Assembly: GCF_000744775.1 (NCBI RefSeq)
Contig: NZ_JQMP01000003.1
Span: 248,001-312,000, forward strand
Source: Thermorudis peleae
GTDB lineage: Bacteria; Chloroflexota; Chloroflexia; Thermomicrobiales; Thermomicrobiaceae
DNA length: 64,000 bases
Direction of reading: 5' to 3'
The position numbers and the translations under genes are program-made. Shown here one piece after another: positions 26,029-34,921 of this stretch; position 1 is the first letter of the stretch; the number at the start of each line of letters is the position of its first letter. The notes beneath the pieces are model-generated. The model was given only the letters and a program-made list of their open reading frames with translations. It searched no databases and was not told the DNA's origin.

Positions 26029-26068
26029 CTCGGCTGCTTCTCCTCTCTTTTCCTACCTCACCGCCAAG

Positions 26069-26085
26069 TTGTGCATAGTGCACAA
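26069..26085. promoter_or_regulatory. Palindromic site upstream of glnA
   Basis: TTGTGCA (26069-26075), spacer TAG, TGCACAA (26079-26085): a perfect 7-3-7 inverted repeat in the 174 bases between the RNA's T-run and the glnA start. It does not match NtcA, GlnR or TnrA consensus sites. A protein operator is likely; the regulator is unknown. The rest of 26029-26202 shows no clear second promoter. Confidence 0.55.
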
Positions 26086-26202
26086 TCTCCGACGCTGCCC
26101 TTGAGGCACATTCCCATATGCTCCCACGTGGCGTCTGCGTATTGTCATCTGCTGGTGACGCGGCGCGGGCCGCTTCCACACGTGGACAACGGGAGGTGCA
26201 GC

Positions 26203-27648
26203 ATGTACGGCCATTGCAAGACACCGGATGACGTCCTTCAGCTCATCACCGAGCACAACATCCAAATCGTCGATCTCCGCTTCACTGACTTGCCCGGCAT
26301 GTGGCAGCATGCCTCGATCCCTGCTTCGCAGCTGACGGCGAAGTCGTTCGAACGAGGCATCGGCTTTGACGGCAGCAGCATTCGGGGATTCCAAGCGATT
26401 CAAGAAAGCGACATGCTCCTCATGCCCGATCCCACAACGGCCTTTATCGATCCATTCCTCAGTGTGCCCACCTTGGCGATCATTTGTAATGTCTATGACC
26501 CGGAAACACGCACACCCTATTCACGCGACCCGCGCTATGTCGCGCAAAAAGCAGAGCATTTCTTGAAGTCCTCAGGGATCGCCGATACGAGCTACTGGGG
26601 CCCAGAGGCGGAGTTCTTTATTTTCGACCACCTTGCATACAGTGTCCTTCCGCACTCGATGGGCTACGCCATTGACTCGCGCGAAGGGTATTGGAACACC
26701 GGCAAGAACGGCAGTGAACCAAACCTGGCATACAAGATTCGCCCCAAAGAGGGATACTTCCCCGCGCCGCCCTCTGATACCTTCCAAGATATTCGCAGCG
26801 AAGCGGTCCTCGTGCTCGAGCAGATCGGCATCCCGGTTGAAATGCACCATCACGAGGTCGCAACAGCCGGCCAAGGTGAGATTGACCTCGAGCGTGACAC
26901 GCTGACCGCCATGGCTGATAAGGTGATGATCTACAAGTACGTCATCAAGAACATTGCACGCAAGCACGGCTGCGTTGCCACGTTCATGCCAAAGCCGCTC
27001 TTCGGCGACAACGGCAACGGCATGCACACCCACCAGAGCCTCTGGCGCGGCGGCAAGAACCTGTTCTATGGAGATGGCTACGCTGAACTCAGCGAGGACG
27101 CGCTCCACTACATCGCTGGTCTGCTGACGCACGCTGATGCGCTGCTCGGCCTGACCAGCCCCACGACGAACTCGTACAAGCGCCTCGTGCCACACTACGA
27201 AGCACCGGTTAACATTGCCTTCTCCAAGCGCAATCGCAGCGCGTGCATCCGCATTCCGATGTACACCACCGGCCCGGAAAATGCGGCCAGCAAGCGCATC
27301 GAGTTCCGACCACCCGACCCAAGCTGCAACCCCTATCTTGCCTTTGCTGCCATGCTCATGGCCGGGATTGACGGGATTCGGCGTGAACTCGATCCTTCAC
27401 CCTTCGGGCCACTCGACATCAACACCTATGACCTGCCGCCGGACTTCTGCGGCCGTGTTAAGAGTGTTCCAGGCTCGCTTGAAGCCGTGCTTGACGCCCT
27501 CGAGCGCGACCATGAGTGGCTCCTCGAAGGCGACGTCTTTACCACTGATCTGATCACGACCTGGCTCAGCTATAAGCGGGAAAAGGAGCTCCAGGAGGTC
27601 AGTATCCGTCCCCATCCGTACGAGTTCTATCTCTACGCTGATATCTAG
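26203..27648 (+). CDS. glnA: Glutamine synthetase type I, beta-like
   Basis: 481 residues from ATG 26203 (CGGGAGG upstream; the longer frame crosses the palindrome). Makes glutamine from glutamate, ammonia and ATP. Motifs: FDGSSIRGF near 52, YWGPEAEFFIF near 130, EMHHHEVATAGQGEID near 215, FMPKPLFGDNGNGMHTHQSL near 260, and NRSACIRIP near 345. It carries the approximately 25-residue insertion (residues about 150-175) and the segment NTYDLPPD with the tyrosine that is adenylylated in GSI-beta enzymes. First of two adjacent glutamine synthetase genes. Confidence 0.95.
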   Translation: MYGHCKTPDDVLQLITEHNIQIVDLRFTDLPGMWQHASIPASQLTAKSFERGIGFDGSSIRGFQAIQESDMLLMPDPTTAFIDPFLSVPTLAIICNVYDPETRTPYSRDPRYVAQKAEHFLKSSGIADTSYWGPEAEFFIFDHLAYSVLPHSMGYAIDSREGYWNTGKNGSEPNLAYKIRPKEGYFPAPPSDTFQDIRSEAVLVLEQIGIPVEMHHHEVATAGQGEIDLERDTLTAMADKVMIYKYVIKNIARKHGCVATFMPKPLFGDNGNGMHTHQSLWRGGKNLFYGDGYAELSEDALHYIAGLLTHADALLGLTSPTTNSYKRLVPHYEAPVNIAFSKRNRSACIRIPMYTTGPENAASKRIEFRPPDPSCNPYLAFAAMLMAGIDGIRRELDPSPFGPLDINTYDLPPDFCGRVKSVPGSLEAVLDALERDHEWLLEGDVFTTDLITTWLSYKREKELQEVSIRPHPYEFYLYADI

Positions 27649-27813
27649 GCCCTTACCAGCACGTCGGTATCTATGGTGGAAGCGGGAGAGGAAAGGAGCG
27701 ATGCACAAACTGAGGACATAAGGAGTACACTCATGGTGCATGACAAGCATCATGCGCAGGACAGGAATGGCTCATACCCGTGGATTGAATCGCTTTGGAA
27801 AAGGAGGACAAGG

Positions 27814-29187
27814 TTGGCGGTTGATACGCGTGTGATTGGTCGGCAGCTTCCAACGCCAACTGCTGACGAAGTGCTCAAGCGTGCTGAAGAAGCGCGGGTT
27901 GAGTTCGTTAGCCTGCAATTCACCGATATTCTTGGCATCGTCAAGAATGTCACCGTGCCGATTGATGTCTTTCCTCATATCATCGAGGAGGGGCAGTGGT
28001 TTGACGGCTCGTCGATCGAGGGCTTTGCGCGAATCGCCGAAAGCGATATGTACCTCATGCCCGACCTCTCGACTTTTGCCGTCATTCCCTGGAGCACCGG
28101 CGAGACGACGACCGCCCGTGTCATCTGCTGGGTCTACAACCCGAACGGCGAACTCTTCCCGGGCGATCCGCGTGTCGTCCTGCTGCGCCAGCTCGAGCGT
28201 GCTGCCAAGCTCGGTTATGTCTACAACACTGGCCCGGAGCTCGAGTTCTTCCTGTTTCGCAAGGAAGATGGCAAGATTTCCCCATTGCCACACGATCAGG
28301 GCAGCTACTTCGACCTGACGACTGACCTGGCCGATGAAGTGCGCAAGGACATGATCCGCGCCCTGCAGGCGTTTGGCATCAAGGTCGAGGCTGGGCACCA
28401 CGAAGTCGCTGTCGGCCAGCACGAAATCGACTTTGAATATGCCGACGCGCTCACCACCGCGGACAATGCCATCACGTTCAAGTACACCCTCAAGGCCATC
28501 GCGCAGCAGCATGGCCTCCATGCCACCTTCATGCCCAAGCCAATCCAAGGGATCAACGGCTCGGGCATGCACACGCACCAGAGCCTGTCTTCACTAGAAA
28601 CGGGTGAGAATGTCTTCGTCGACCAGAACGATCCCTACGGGCTCTCGGAAGTCGCCAAGCGCTTCATCGCTGGTCAGCTCTACCATGCACGCAGCATGTG
28701 CGCGGTGCTCGCCCCGCTCGTCAATTCCTACAAGCGGCTTGTCCCGGGGTATGAGGCGCCAGTGTACATTAGCTGGGCACGACAAAATCGCTCCGCTCTG
28801 ATCCGGGTGCCAGCTGTCCGCGCCGGCCGCGTCCAAGCGACCCGCATCGAGCTGCGTTGTCCGGATCCCTCGGCCAACCCCTACCTGGCATACGCTGTCA
28901 TGCTTGCTGCCGGGCTCGACGGCATCGAGCGCGAGCTGCCATTGCCTGAGCCAGTTGAGGAAAATGTCTATCACTTCACTGAAGAAGACTTGCGCCGCCG
29001 CAACGTCGGCGTCCTCCCAGCCACACTTGGCGAGGCGATGGAAGAGCTGGCCCGCGACGACGTCATTCGCGAGGCGCTCGGCGAGCACGCTTTTGAGCGA
29101 CTCCTCGAAGCCCAGAAGCGTGACTGGGATGCCTATCGGCAGTATGTCACGCAGTGGGAGCTCGATCGCTACCTCGAGATCTACTAG
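27814..29187 (+). CDS. glnA: Glutamine synthetase type I, alpha-like
   Basis: 457 residues from TTG 27814, chosen because a full AAGGAGG ends six bases upstream and the start then matches the family's usual N-terminus; an ATG at 27733 with AAGGAG upstream would add 27 unusual residues. Motifs: FTDILGIVKNV near 35, FDGSSIEGFARI near 64, GPELEFFLF, EAGHHEVAVGQHEIDF, FMPKPIQGINGSGMHTHQS, and NRSALIRVP. It lacks the insertion of the upstream enzyme and its equivalent adenylylation region reads NVYHFTEEDL, so it belongs to the alpha group. Co-transcribed with the first gene is likely (165 bases apart). Confidence 0.93.
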   Translation: MAVDTRVIGRQLPTPTADEVLKRAEEARVEFVSLQFTDILGIVKNVTVPIDVFPHIIEEGQWFDGSSIEGFARIAESDMYLMPDLSTFAVIPWSTGETTTARVICWVYNPNGELFPGDPRVVLLRQLERAAKLGYVYNTGPELEFFLFRKEDGKISPLPHDQGSYFDLTTDLADEVRKDMIRALQAFGIKVEAGHHEVAVGQHEIDFEYADALTTADNAITFKYTLKAIAQQHGLHATFMPKPIQGINGSGMHTHQSLSSLETGENVFVDQNDPYGLSEVAKRFIAGQLYHARSMCAVLAPLVNSYKRLVPGYEAPVYISWARQNRSALIRVPAVRAGRVQATRIELRCPDPSANPYLAYAVMLAAGLDGIERELPLPEPVEENVYHFTEEDLRRRNVGVLPATLGEAMEELARDDVIREALGEHAFERLLEAQKRDWDAYRQYVTQWELDRYLEIY

Positions 29188-29209
29188 CGCAGTCACGGCA
29201 GTGTCTTTG

Positions 29210-29252
29210 GGCCGGAGCGTCAAGGCACGCTCCGGCCTTGTGTTTCTTTTCT
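29210..29252 (+). terminator. Rho-independent terminator of the glutamine synthetase operon
   Basis: GGCCGGAGCGT (29210-29220), loop CAAGGC and ACGCTCCGGCC (29227-29237) form an 11-bp stem followed by a T-rich tract TTGTGTTTCTTTTCT. It lies 23 bases after the second glnA stop. Confidence 0.9.
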
Positions 29253-29254
29253 CC

Positions 29255-30061
29255 TTAGCTCTGCTCAACCACTCCCGGCCGGCGCAGGATGCCGTGCGGG
29301 TCATGATGGAAATGGGCCAGCTTGGCAACTTCGGTTTCAATCCCCGTACGCCGCACAAGCACAACGGCAATGGCCGCCCCGAGCAGCGGCCCAACCCAGT
29401 AGACCCAGTACGCTGTCCACACATCAGCAGCAACGGCTGAGCCAAGCGTCCGCGCTGGATTCGTGCTCGTTCCAGAAATCGGTGCTTCCAACGCGACCAT
29501 GACGGCATAGAGCGGCGGCAGCATTAGCGGCGTCACTGGACGAAGTCTCCGATGATGGAGGAACAGCAAAATCCCACCGACGAGGCAGAAGGTCGTGGCT
29601 GCTTCACCGAGACAGGCTGCTCCCACTCCCTGAGGACCGGGAGTCGTTGCCCCGTACGCGATACTCGCCCCCATCGTTCCCCAGAGGCGAAGAACCAGTC
29701 CACCAATCGCTGCCCCGAGTAACTGCGCCACGACATACCCCGGCACGTATCGCCCGCGTATCGTTCCTGTCCACCAGAACGCGATGCTCACAACGGGATT
29801 AATGTGCGCACCGCTCGTCTTGCCGATCCAGGAAAACGCAATCGCTGCTCCGGTGGTGCCAAAGAGCATCCCCGTCAGGGCACGGCGCTCCCAGGGTGCC
29901 GGCAGCCAGTGCACGACTGGACTGTCAGCGCCGAAATCAAGGATGACCCACGAACAGCCAATGGCCACAAGGAGCGCAGTGCCCAGCAACTCGGCGAGAA
30001 AGAGCGGCCCTGGGAGACCGAGGAGTGACCATCCTGTGGTGGCGCCACTGCGCGCGTTCAC
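29255..30061 (-). CDS. Aquaporin (MIP family)
   Basis: 268 residues from GTG 30061, placed just after the glucoamylase stop. Six membrane helices and two half-helix signatures: the first is AHINPVVSIAF (NPV instead of NPA), the second is STNPARTLGSAV (canonical NPA-R). The channel passes water or small neutral solutes such as glycerol; selectivity cannot be read. Last gene in a zwf-glucoamylase-aquaporin unit. The N-terminus upstream of FLAELLGTALLVAIG is short and polar. Confidence 0.88.
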   Translation of the reverse strand: MNARSGATTGWSLLGLPGPLFLAELLGTALLVAIGCSWVILDFGADSPVVHWLPAPWERRALTGMLFGTTGAAIAFSWIGKTSGAHINPVVSIAFWWTGTIRGRYVPGYVVAQLLGAAIGGLVLRLWGTMGASIAYGATTPGPQGVGAACLGEAATTFCLVGGILLFLHHRRLRPVTPLMLPPLYAVMVALEAPISGTSTNPARTLGSAVAADVWTAYWVYWVGPLLGAAIAVVLVRRTGIETEVAKLAHFHHDPHGILRRPGVVEQS

Positions 30062-30075
30062 TGCCGCGTTGCCCC

Positions 30076-32364
30076 TTATGTCATCGCGGTCGCGCGACGG
30101 ACCTGGTAGTCGCGCCCTTCCCACCGGTTTTCGTCCGGGAAGAAGAACGTGAACTCGAGGCTCGCGTGCTCTCCGAGTTCGACCTCAACGCCGTGCAGCC
30201 CAAACGGCAGCGGTTGACTTGCTCGATCCGTGACATGCTGCCACCCATCGACGCCGACGTGTAGCTGGAATGGCCGCCGATCTTCAATCAGTAGCCGTTC
30301 GCCGTCACCGATGCTGTCCAGCGGCACGTCCCGTCGCCAATGCCGAACTCGCGGCTTTGGGGCAACACGATAGCGTTCGGCCACTGCAGCGAGTTGCTCA
30401 ATCGGCTTGCCAGTCGAGAGCGCGAGGACCAACTTGACAAACTCGGCATGCGCCCAAAGCAACGGCATCGCGCTTCCCGTCGGCTTGCCGGGAAACAGTC
30501 CTTGATCCGGGATGGGGTCACTGTCCCACACCTGCTCAGGAATCAAGCCGCCCTTGCCAGCTCCACGGATCATCGCGAACAGATAAGGCAGCGGATCTTC
30601 GCCAGCCACCAGGGCATAGTGCCCTCGCTCTCCTGAAAGGAGCGGCCATGCTCGACCAATGCCCGTGCCATCAAATGGGCGGCCATCGGCATGCTCACCA
30701 TAGCCATCGTCGTTGTAGCGGTGGTAGAAGGGTCCACTCGGAGTGTCAACCCGTAAGATGGCGTCAACCAGCCGGACCGTATCCCGAATGCGTGGGTCGT
30801 CCGGCGCCCGTAAGCCAAACCGGACCAGTGAGAGAAACTCCAGGCCGATGAGCTCAGCCGCTGGTAAGATCACGCCCTGCCGATTGTGCACATCGACTCG
30901 TCCTCGGAGACCAAGCGCTCCTGGCGGGCGAATCCGGACATAGTGTCCTCGGATTCCATGAGCACGGTCGAGCGGCGTGTCTTCAACATAGGTCCACTCT
31001 TCTATGCGTTGATTCCAATCATCGGCGAGGTCGAGGGCGTAGGCAGCTTCGTCGCCGTCGAGCAGGCCGAGGAGCGCGCTGGCCGCCAGGGCGGCGATCG
31101 TTGCGGCAAGTGTGAACGGGTTGATACCAGCATTCTCTTCCCAACGATCCTGGGGGCTGCATGGCCCCTCGCGCGCTAAAAACCCAACTGCTCGCCGTAC
31201 CATCGCCTGCACTGTCTCGATCAGTCCACTGAGATGACCCAATTCGGCGAGTTTCGCCGCTAATAAGACAGGGAACGCTGTTTCATCCAGCTGGATACCT
31301 GTCCAATACGGCCGGCCATCAGGGTACACGTTCTGCGGCCAGTGGCCATCGGTGGCCTGGATTGCACTGAGGTATGCCAGCTGTCGCCGCGCGTCAGCGG
31401 GTAGGCCGAGCGCGAGGAAGGCCAAACCGGCTTCAACAGCATCGCGCGTCCAGACCAGATGATAGCCGCCGGGATCGTCACGTGAATTCCCCCAGGGGAT
31501 GGAGAGGCTCGCGACCATCGCCCCAGGGTATGTGCGATCCTCATGCGCCTTCAGCACGAGGAGCGAGCGCTTGACCATGTCTAACACGTCTGGTTGGGCT
31601 GACGGCAACTGGATACCTCTCGTGAACCGCCGCCATTCCTGGAGCACTTGGCTACGCGCACGGTCGATCCCGTCAGCGAGGCTACTACGGGCTAACGTCA
31701 CCGCGCCATCCGGCGTGGTTGCAAAGGCAAGCGCGAGTACTCCCTCGGGTTCAGCGAGTTCGCCCATCAATGCGACGTTGCCATCCTCCGCGCGGTCAAA
31801 CGTCCACGTCATCCGCCCATTGTGGGCCATGTCCTGCCAGCCATCGGAAAATCCGACGTACCCAGCGCTTCCCCGCAGAAATCGACCGACCAGGGCAACG
31901 GCACTCTGGCCTTTCTGCGCCAGCAGCGCCTCACCGGCAACCCACGCCGTGTTGCCCCAGCCTGAACCACCCAGATGAGGTGCCAAGAGTGGATAGAGCC
32001 GCATGCCGTCGCCTTCGAGGCGATAGGCAATGAGCAACACGTCACGGTCTGGGTCTGGAACAACGCGGAGCGTCAGCCGATACCGTTCATGCTCATGGAT
32101 AATCACCGGTAGTGGCGTCGCTGGATTGGGGGTTGTGAGGGTGTAGCGGTTGACGCGTTTGACTTCAGCCCAGAAACCGTCCCCAGCCACCAGGAAGCCC
32201 AGATCGCGAATTTGCGGTTCGCCCGTTGCTGGCCAGAAGACTTCGTTGATGATTCCATGGCTTATCGTGAACCAGAGCCGACTGGTGCTGAGGGCCGTCC
32301 CAATGAGATCTTTATCGCTTGACGACCACGTCGGCGCGATGCCTGGTTTGCCAAATGCTTCCAT
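30076..32364 (-). CDS. Glycoside hydrolase family 15 (glucoamylase/trehalase-like)
   Basis: 762 residues from ATG 32364 (CAGGAG upstream). The N-terminal beta-sandwich domain covers about 1-260 (LSTSRLWFTISHGIINEVFWPATGEPQ, given here as ISHGIINEVFWPATG). The catalytic (alpha/alpha)6 barrel follows with GYHLVWTRDAVEAGLAF near 305, WEENAGINPFTLAATIAAL near 420 and GDPLPY...PEQVWDSDPIP near 620. These fit bacterial GH15 glucan 1,4-alpha-glucosidases. No signal peptide, so it acts inside the cell on glycogen, maltodextrin or trehalose. Lies 29 bases after zwf on the same strand, so released glucose can be fed toward the pentose phosphate pathway. Confidence 0.9.
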   Translation of the reverse strand: MEAFGKPGIAPTWSSSDKDLIGTALSTSRLWFTISHGIINEVFWPATGEPQIRDLGFLVAGDGFWAEVKRVNRYTLTTPNPATPLPVIIHEHERYRLTLRVVPDPDRDVLLIAYRLEGDGMRLYPLLAPHLGGSGWGNTAWVAGEALLAQKGQSAVALVGRFLRGSAGYVGFSDGWQDMAHNGRMTWTFDRAEDGNVALMGELAEPEGVLALAFATTPDGAVTLARSSLADGIDRARSQVLQEWRRFTRGIQLPSAQPDVLDMVKRSLLVLKAHEDRTYPGAMVASLSIPWGNSRDDPGGYHLVWTRDAVEAGLAFLALGLPADARRQLAYLSAIQATDGHWPQNVYPDGRPYWTGIQLDETAFPVLLAAKLAELGHLSGLIETVQAMVRRAVGFLAREGPCSPQDRWEENAGINPFTLAATIAALAASALLGLLDGDEAAYALDLADDWNQRIEEWTYVEDTPLDRAHGIRGHYVRIRPPGALGLRGRVDVHNRQGVILPAAELIGLEFLSLVRFGLRAPDDPRIRDTVRLVDAILRVDTPSGPFYHRYNDDGYGEHADGRPFDGTGIGRAWPLLSGERGHYALVAGEDPLPYLFAMIRGAGKGGLIPEQVWDSDPIPDQGLFPGKPTGSAMPLLWAHAEFVKLVLALSTGKPIEQLAAVAERYRVAPKPRVRHWRRDVPLDSIGDGERLLIEDRRPFQLHVGVDGWQHVTDRASQPLPFGLHGVEVELGEHASLEFTFFFPDENRWEGRDYQVRRATAMT

Positions 32365-32393
32365 CCTACGCACTCCTGTACAAAACCAGCAGG

Positions 32394-33752
32394 CTACTTA
32401 CCAATCGGATCCCAGCTGTCACCAGGATCAAGCAACGCGTGCTGGCTCTTCGGCCCTTCCGATCCTTGTTCGTATGGCTCCGGCTCTCCCTGTTGCCACG
32501 CTCGCAAGATCGGGTCGACGATGCGCCAGGCTTCTTCGACTTCGCCTTCGCTTGGGAAGAAGGACAGGTCACCGTCGAGTAAGGCGAGGAGCAGCTCTTC
32601 GTACGCACCATATTCCGGCTCTTGGCCGAGCGCGGCCTGGAGGCGCAGCTGCTGTGCTTCGTCACCGTGGCGGGTTGACAGCCACAACTCCAATGCCCCG
32701 GGCTTCATGCGAAAGACCAGCCGCCCAGGCGGCAAGGTGCCGAGCGGCGCCGCAGGAGCCGGCCTGAACACGAGCGCGATCTCCGCCGCATCGGCAGCCA
32801 GACGCTTGCCACTGCGCAGATAGAACGGAATCCCTTGCCAACGCCAGGAATCGACATACAGCTTCATGGCCGCGAACGTCTCCGTTCGCGAATCCGCCGG
32901 GATGCCCGGTTCGTTGCGGTACCCGACGTATTGGCCGCGCGCTGCAAACTGATCGACGTTCCCGGGTGGAATTGGCCGGACTGCCCGCAGCGCCTCAAGC
33001 TTGTGTATGCGGAGTGACTGGGCATCGAGGCGTGCAGGGGGCTCCATCGCGACGAGGGCGAAGAGCTGCAGCAGGTGGTTCTGGAGCATGTCGCGCAAGG
33101 CGCCTGACCGGTCATAGTACCGAGCCCGGCCTTCCAGACCCAATGTCTCCGCGTAGGTAATCTGGACAAAATCAACGTGATAGCCATTCCAAATCGGTTC
33201 AAGGAAGCGGTTGGCCAGCCGCACGTGCAGCAAGTTCTGCGTCGCTGCTTTGCCCAAAAAGTGATCCATCCGGAAGATCTGGTCCTCGCGCCAGAACGCG
33301 TGCAGCGCCTGGTTCAGGGCTTGCGCCGAAGCCAAATCCGTCCCGAAGGGCTTCTCGACGGCGAGACGCCGGAACCCCGAGCGCTCATCAGCTACGCCCA
33401 ACGTGCCTAAGGCTTGCGCTGCCTGAGCAAAGAGATCGGGGGGCAACGCAAGGTAGAAGACCGCATCCCCTGACAACTGCTTCAGCCCCTGAAGCCCCTC
33501 CGCACTCAACTCCGCCGCCTGGTAATGGATCCGCTCCTGAAAGCGCTCCCACGCTTTAAGCGGAACGCCTGGCAATGTGCGGAGTAACTCGGCCACGTGC
33601 TGGCGCAGCTGTTCATCCGACCAGTCCCGCGTCCCAAATCCAAGGATGGTTAACTCTGGCAGCTTGCCCTGGGCAAACAGGCGAACCATGGCTGGAAGAA
33701 TCAACCGGCGCGACAAGTCGCCGGTGATGCCAAACAACACGAACTGGATCAC
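32394..33752 (-). CDS. zwf: Glucose-6-phosphate 1-dehydrogenase
   Basis: 452 residues, a little shorter than the usual 480-510. NADP-binding start FGITGDLSRRLILPAM, the substrate site RMDHFLGK near residue 167, the catalytic region RYYDRSGALRDMLQNHLLQL near 225, and the C-terminal YLRSGKRLAADAAEIALVF. Oxidises glucose-6-phosphate to the lactone, giving NADPH. No gnd or opcA gene adjoins. First gene of the operon with glucoamylase and aquaporin. Confidence 0.95.
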   Translation of the reverse strand: MIQFVLFGITGDLSRRLILPAMVRLFAQGKLPELTILGFGTRDWSDEQLRQHVAELLRTLPGVPLKAWERFQERIHYQAAELSAEGLQGLKQLSGDAVFYLALPPDLFAQAAQALGTLGVADERSGFRRLAVEKPFGTDLASAQALNQALHAFWREDQIFRMDHFLGKAATQNLLHVRLANRFLEPIWNGYHVDFVQITYAETLGLEGRARYYDRSGALRDMLQNHLLQLFALVAMEPPARLDAQSLRIHKLEALRAVRPIPPGNVDQFAARGQYVGYRNEPGIPADSRTETFAAMKLYVDSWRWQGIPFYLRSGKRLAADAAEIALVFRPAPAAPLGTLPPGRLVFRMKPGALELWLSTRHGDEAQQLRLQAALGQEPEYGAYEELLLALLDGDLSFFPSEGEVEEAWRIVDPILRAWQQGEPEPYEQGSEGPKSQHALLDPGDSWDPIGK

Positions 33753-33855
33753 CGCACCCTCCTTCGCCTCCGACCTCTCTGACGGTGCACTGCCGTCTGC
33801 TGGTCACCTTTAGGGTGCTTCGGATCCATCGCTGTTGGCAAGCACAGCCTATGCA

Positions 33856-33897
33856 AAACACGCCCCAGGGCAGTCTATAGTGCCCTGGAGCGTGTGC
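33856..33897 (-). terminator. Terminator after the small acidic-protein gene
   Basis: On the minus strand ACACGC-T-CCAGGGCA (33896 to 33882) pairs with TGCCCTGG-G-GCGTGT (33873 to 33859), eight-base loop, followed by a short T-run (TTTT, 33856-33859). It separates the 33918-34193 gene from zwf. Confidence 0.75.
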
Positions 33898-33917
33898 TTG
33901 CTAAAGGCAGAGGAGCA

Positions 33918-34193
33918 TTACTCGGGCGAGGCGGTTTCGGCCGCTGCCTGCTGAGCGAGCCGACGACGGAAGGTTCGGACTTCCTCCTCGTGGCCCTCAG
34001 TCGCAAAGGTGACGCGCGATTGGTTATTCCCATCAGCACGGATAATGAGCTCGACAAACCCAGCTGCGTCCTCATACCGCAGCCGTTCGCCTTCGTTGGC
34101 CACGAGCTCCATCCCCAGTTCGTCGCCAAAATACCGGCGTGCTCGCTCAATGACCTCGTTCGGTCGCAGTCGGAACGGATGCGTCTCAGCCAT
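33918..34193 (-). CDS. Small protein of unknown function
   Basis: 91 residues from ATG 34193 with AAAGGGGG upstream. No recognised domain. Contains RPNEVIERARRYFGDELGMEL, then an alternating strand pattern (GERLRYEDAAGFVELIIRADG, QSRVTFATEG) and a charged helix EEEVRTFRRRLAQQ. Its predicted alpha-beta fold is small enough to bind a ligand or partner. Lies directly after the HAD phosphatase (stop and start nearly touch) in the peptidase-phosphatase operon. Confidence 0.65.
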   Translation of the reverse strand: MAETHPFRLRPNEVIERARRYFGDELGMELVANEGERLRYEDAAGFVELIIRADGNNQSRVTFATEGHEEEVRTFRRRLAQQAAAETASPE

Positions 34194-34198
34194 CTGCC

Positions 34199-34921
34199 TC
34201 ACCCCCTTTCAGCGTAATCAGCGAGCAGTCGTTGTATTGCACCAAGGACGTCCTCGACGTTGGCAAGGTTCGGAAGCACAGCATCAGCACCAGCAGCCGC
34301 GAGCGCCACTGTATCGTAGCGGCCAGTGGCCACCGCCAACGCGCGTGCACCAGCTCCGTGGGCCGCGGCAATGTCGCGCGGCGTATCACCTACGAGCACA
34401 GTCCTCGCCGGTTCAAAGCGACCGCCATAATAGGCGGCTGCCTCAGCACACGCGAGCGCCACAAGCGCGCTCCGTTCTTCAGCCTGATCACCGTACGCGC
34501 CGATCGGCAGCCAATCTGCTAATGCAGTAGCGGCAAGCTTCGCTCGTGCCACAGCCCGCACGTTGCCGGTTAGCACGCCAAGAGCATAGCCAGCGTCAGC
34601 TAGACGCGGCAACACGGAGCGCACGCCTGGTAGCACCCAACTCATCCGCTCCTCAGTCTTCAGTCGCTCACAGTACCATTGCCCAGCAAGCGACAGCGCT
34701 GCTGCAAGGCGCTCTTCAATGTGCTCAGGTGGTACTCCAGCTCGTTCCAGTGCGAACCGGGCAATTTGCCGATCAAGCATCCCAGCCAGTGGCACCCCGT
34801 CAAGCACAACCGTAATGCCAAACGTCTGCTCAAGCGCATCGCAGAGTACGCGTGCATGCACGGGATCCCCAGCACGCAGCAGCGTTCCATCAATATCGAA
34901 GAGCACGCAGCCACGGATCAT
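34199..34921 (-). CDS. HAD-superfamily hydrolase (phosphoglycolate phosphatase-like)
   Basis: 240 residues. Motif I LFDIDGTLLRAGD (nucleophile Asp), motif II LTGN near 118, motif III region and motif IV VLVGDTPRDIAAAHGAGARA near 175. The helical cap between motifs I and II is of class C1. Similar proteins dephosphorylate phosphoglycolate or other small phosphates. Overlaps the M20 peptidase stop (ATGA-type), in the same minus-strand operon. Confidence 0.88.
   Translation of the reverse strand: MIRGCVLFDIDGTLLRAGDPVHARVLCDALEQTFGITVVLDGVPLAGMLDRQIARFALERAGVPPEHIEERLAAALSLAGQWYCERLKTEERMSWVLPGVRSVLPRLADAGYALGVLTGNVRAVARAKLAATALADWLPIGAYGDQAEERSALVALACAEAAAYYGGRFEPARTVLVGDTPRDIAAAHGAGARALAVATGRYDTVALAAAGADAVLPNLANVEDVLGAIQRLLADYAERG

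Noticed and set aside
26069-26085. NtcA/CRP-type site
   Set aside because: Half-sites are TTGTGCA with a three-base spacer, not GTA-N8-TAC or TGTGA-N6-TCACA.
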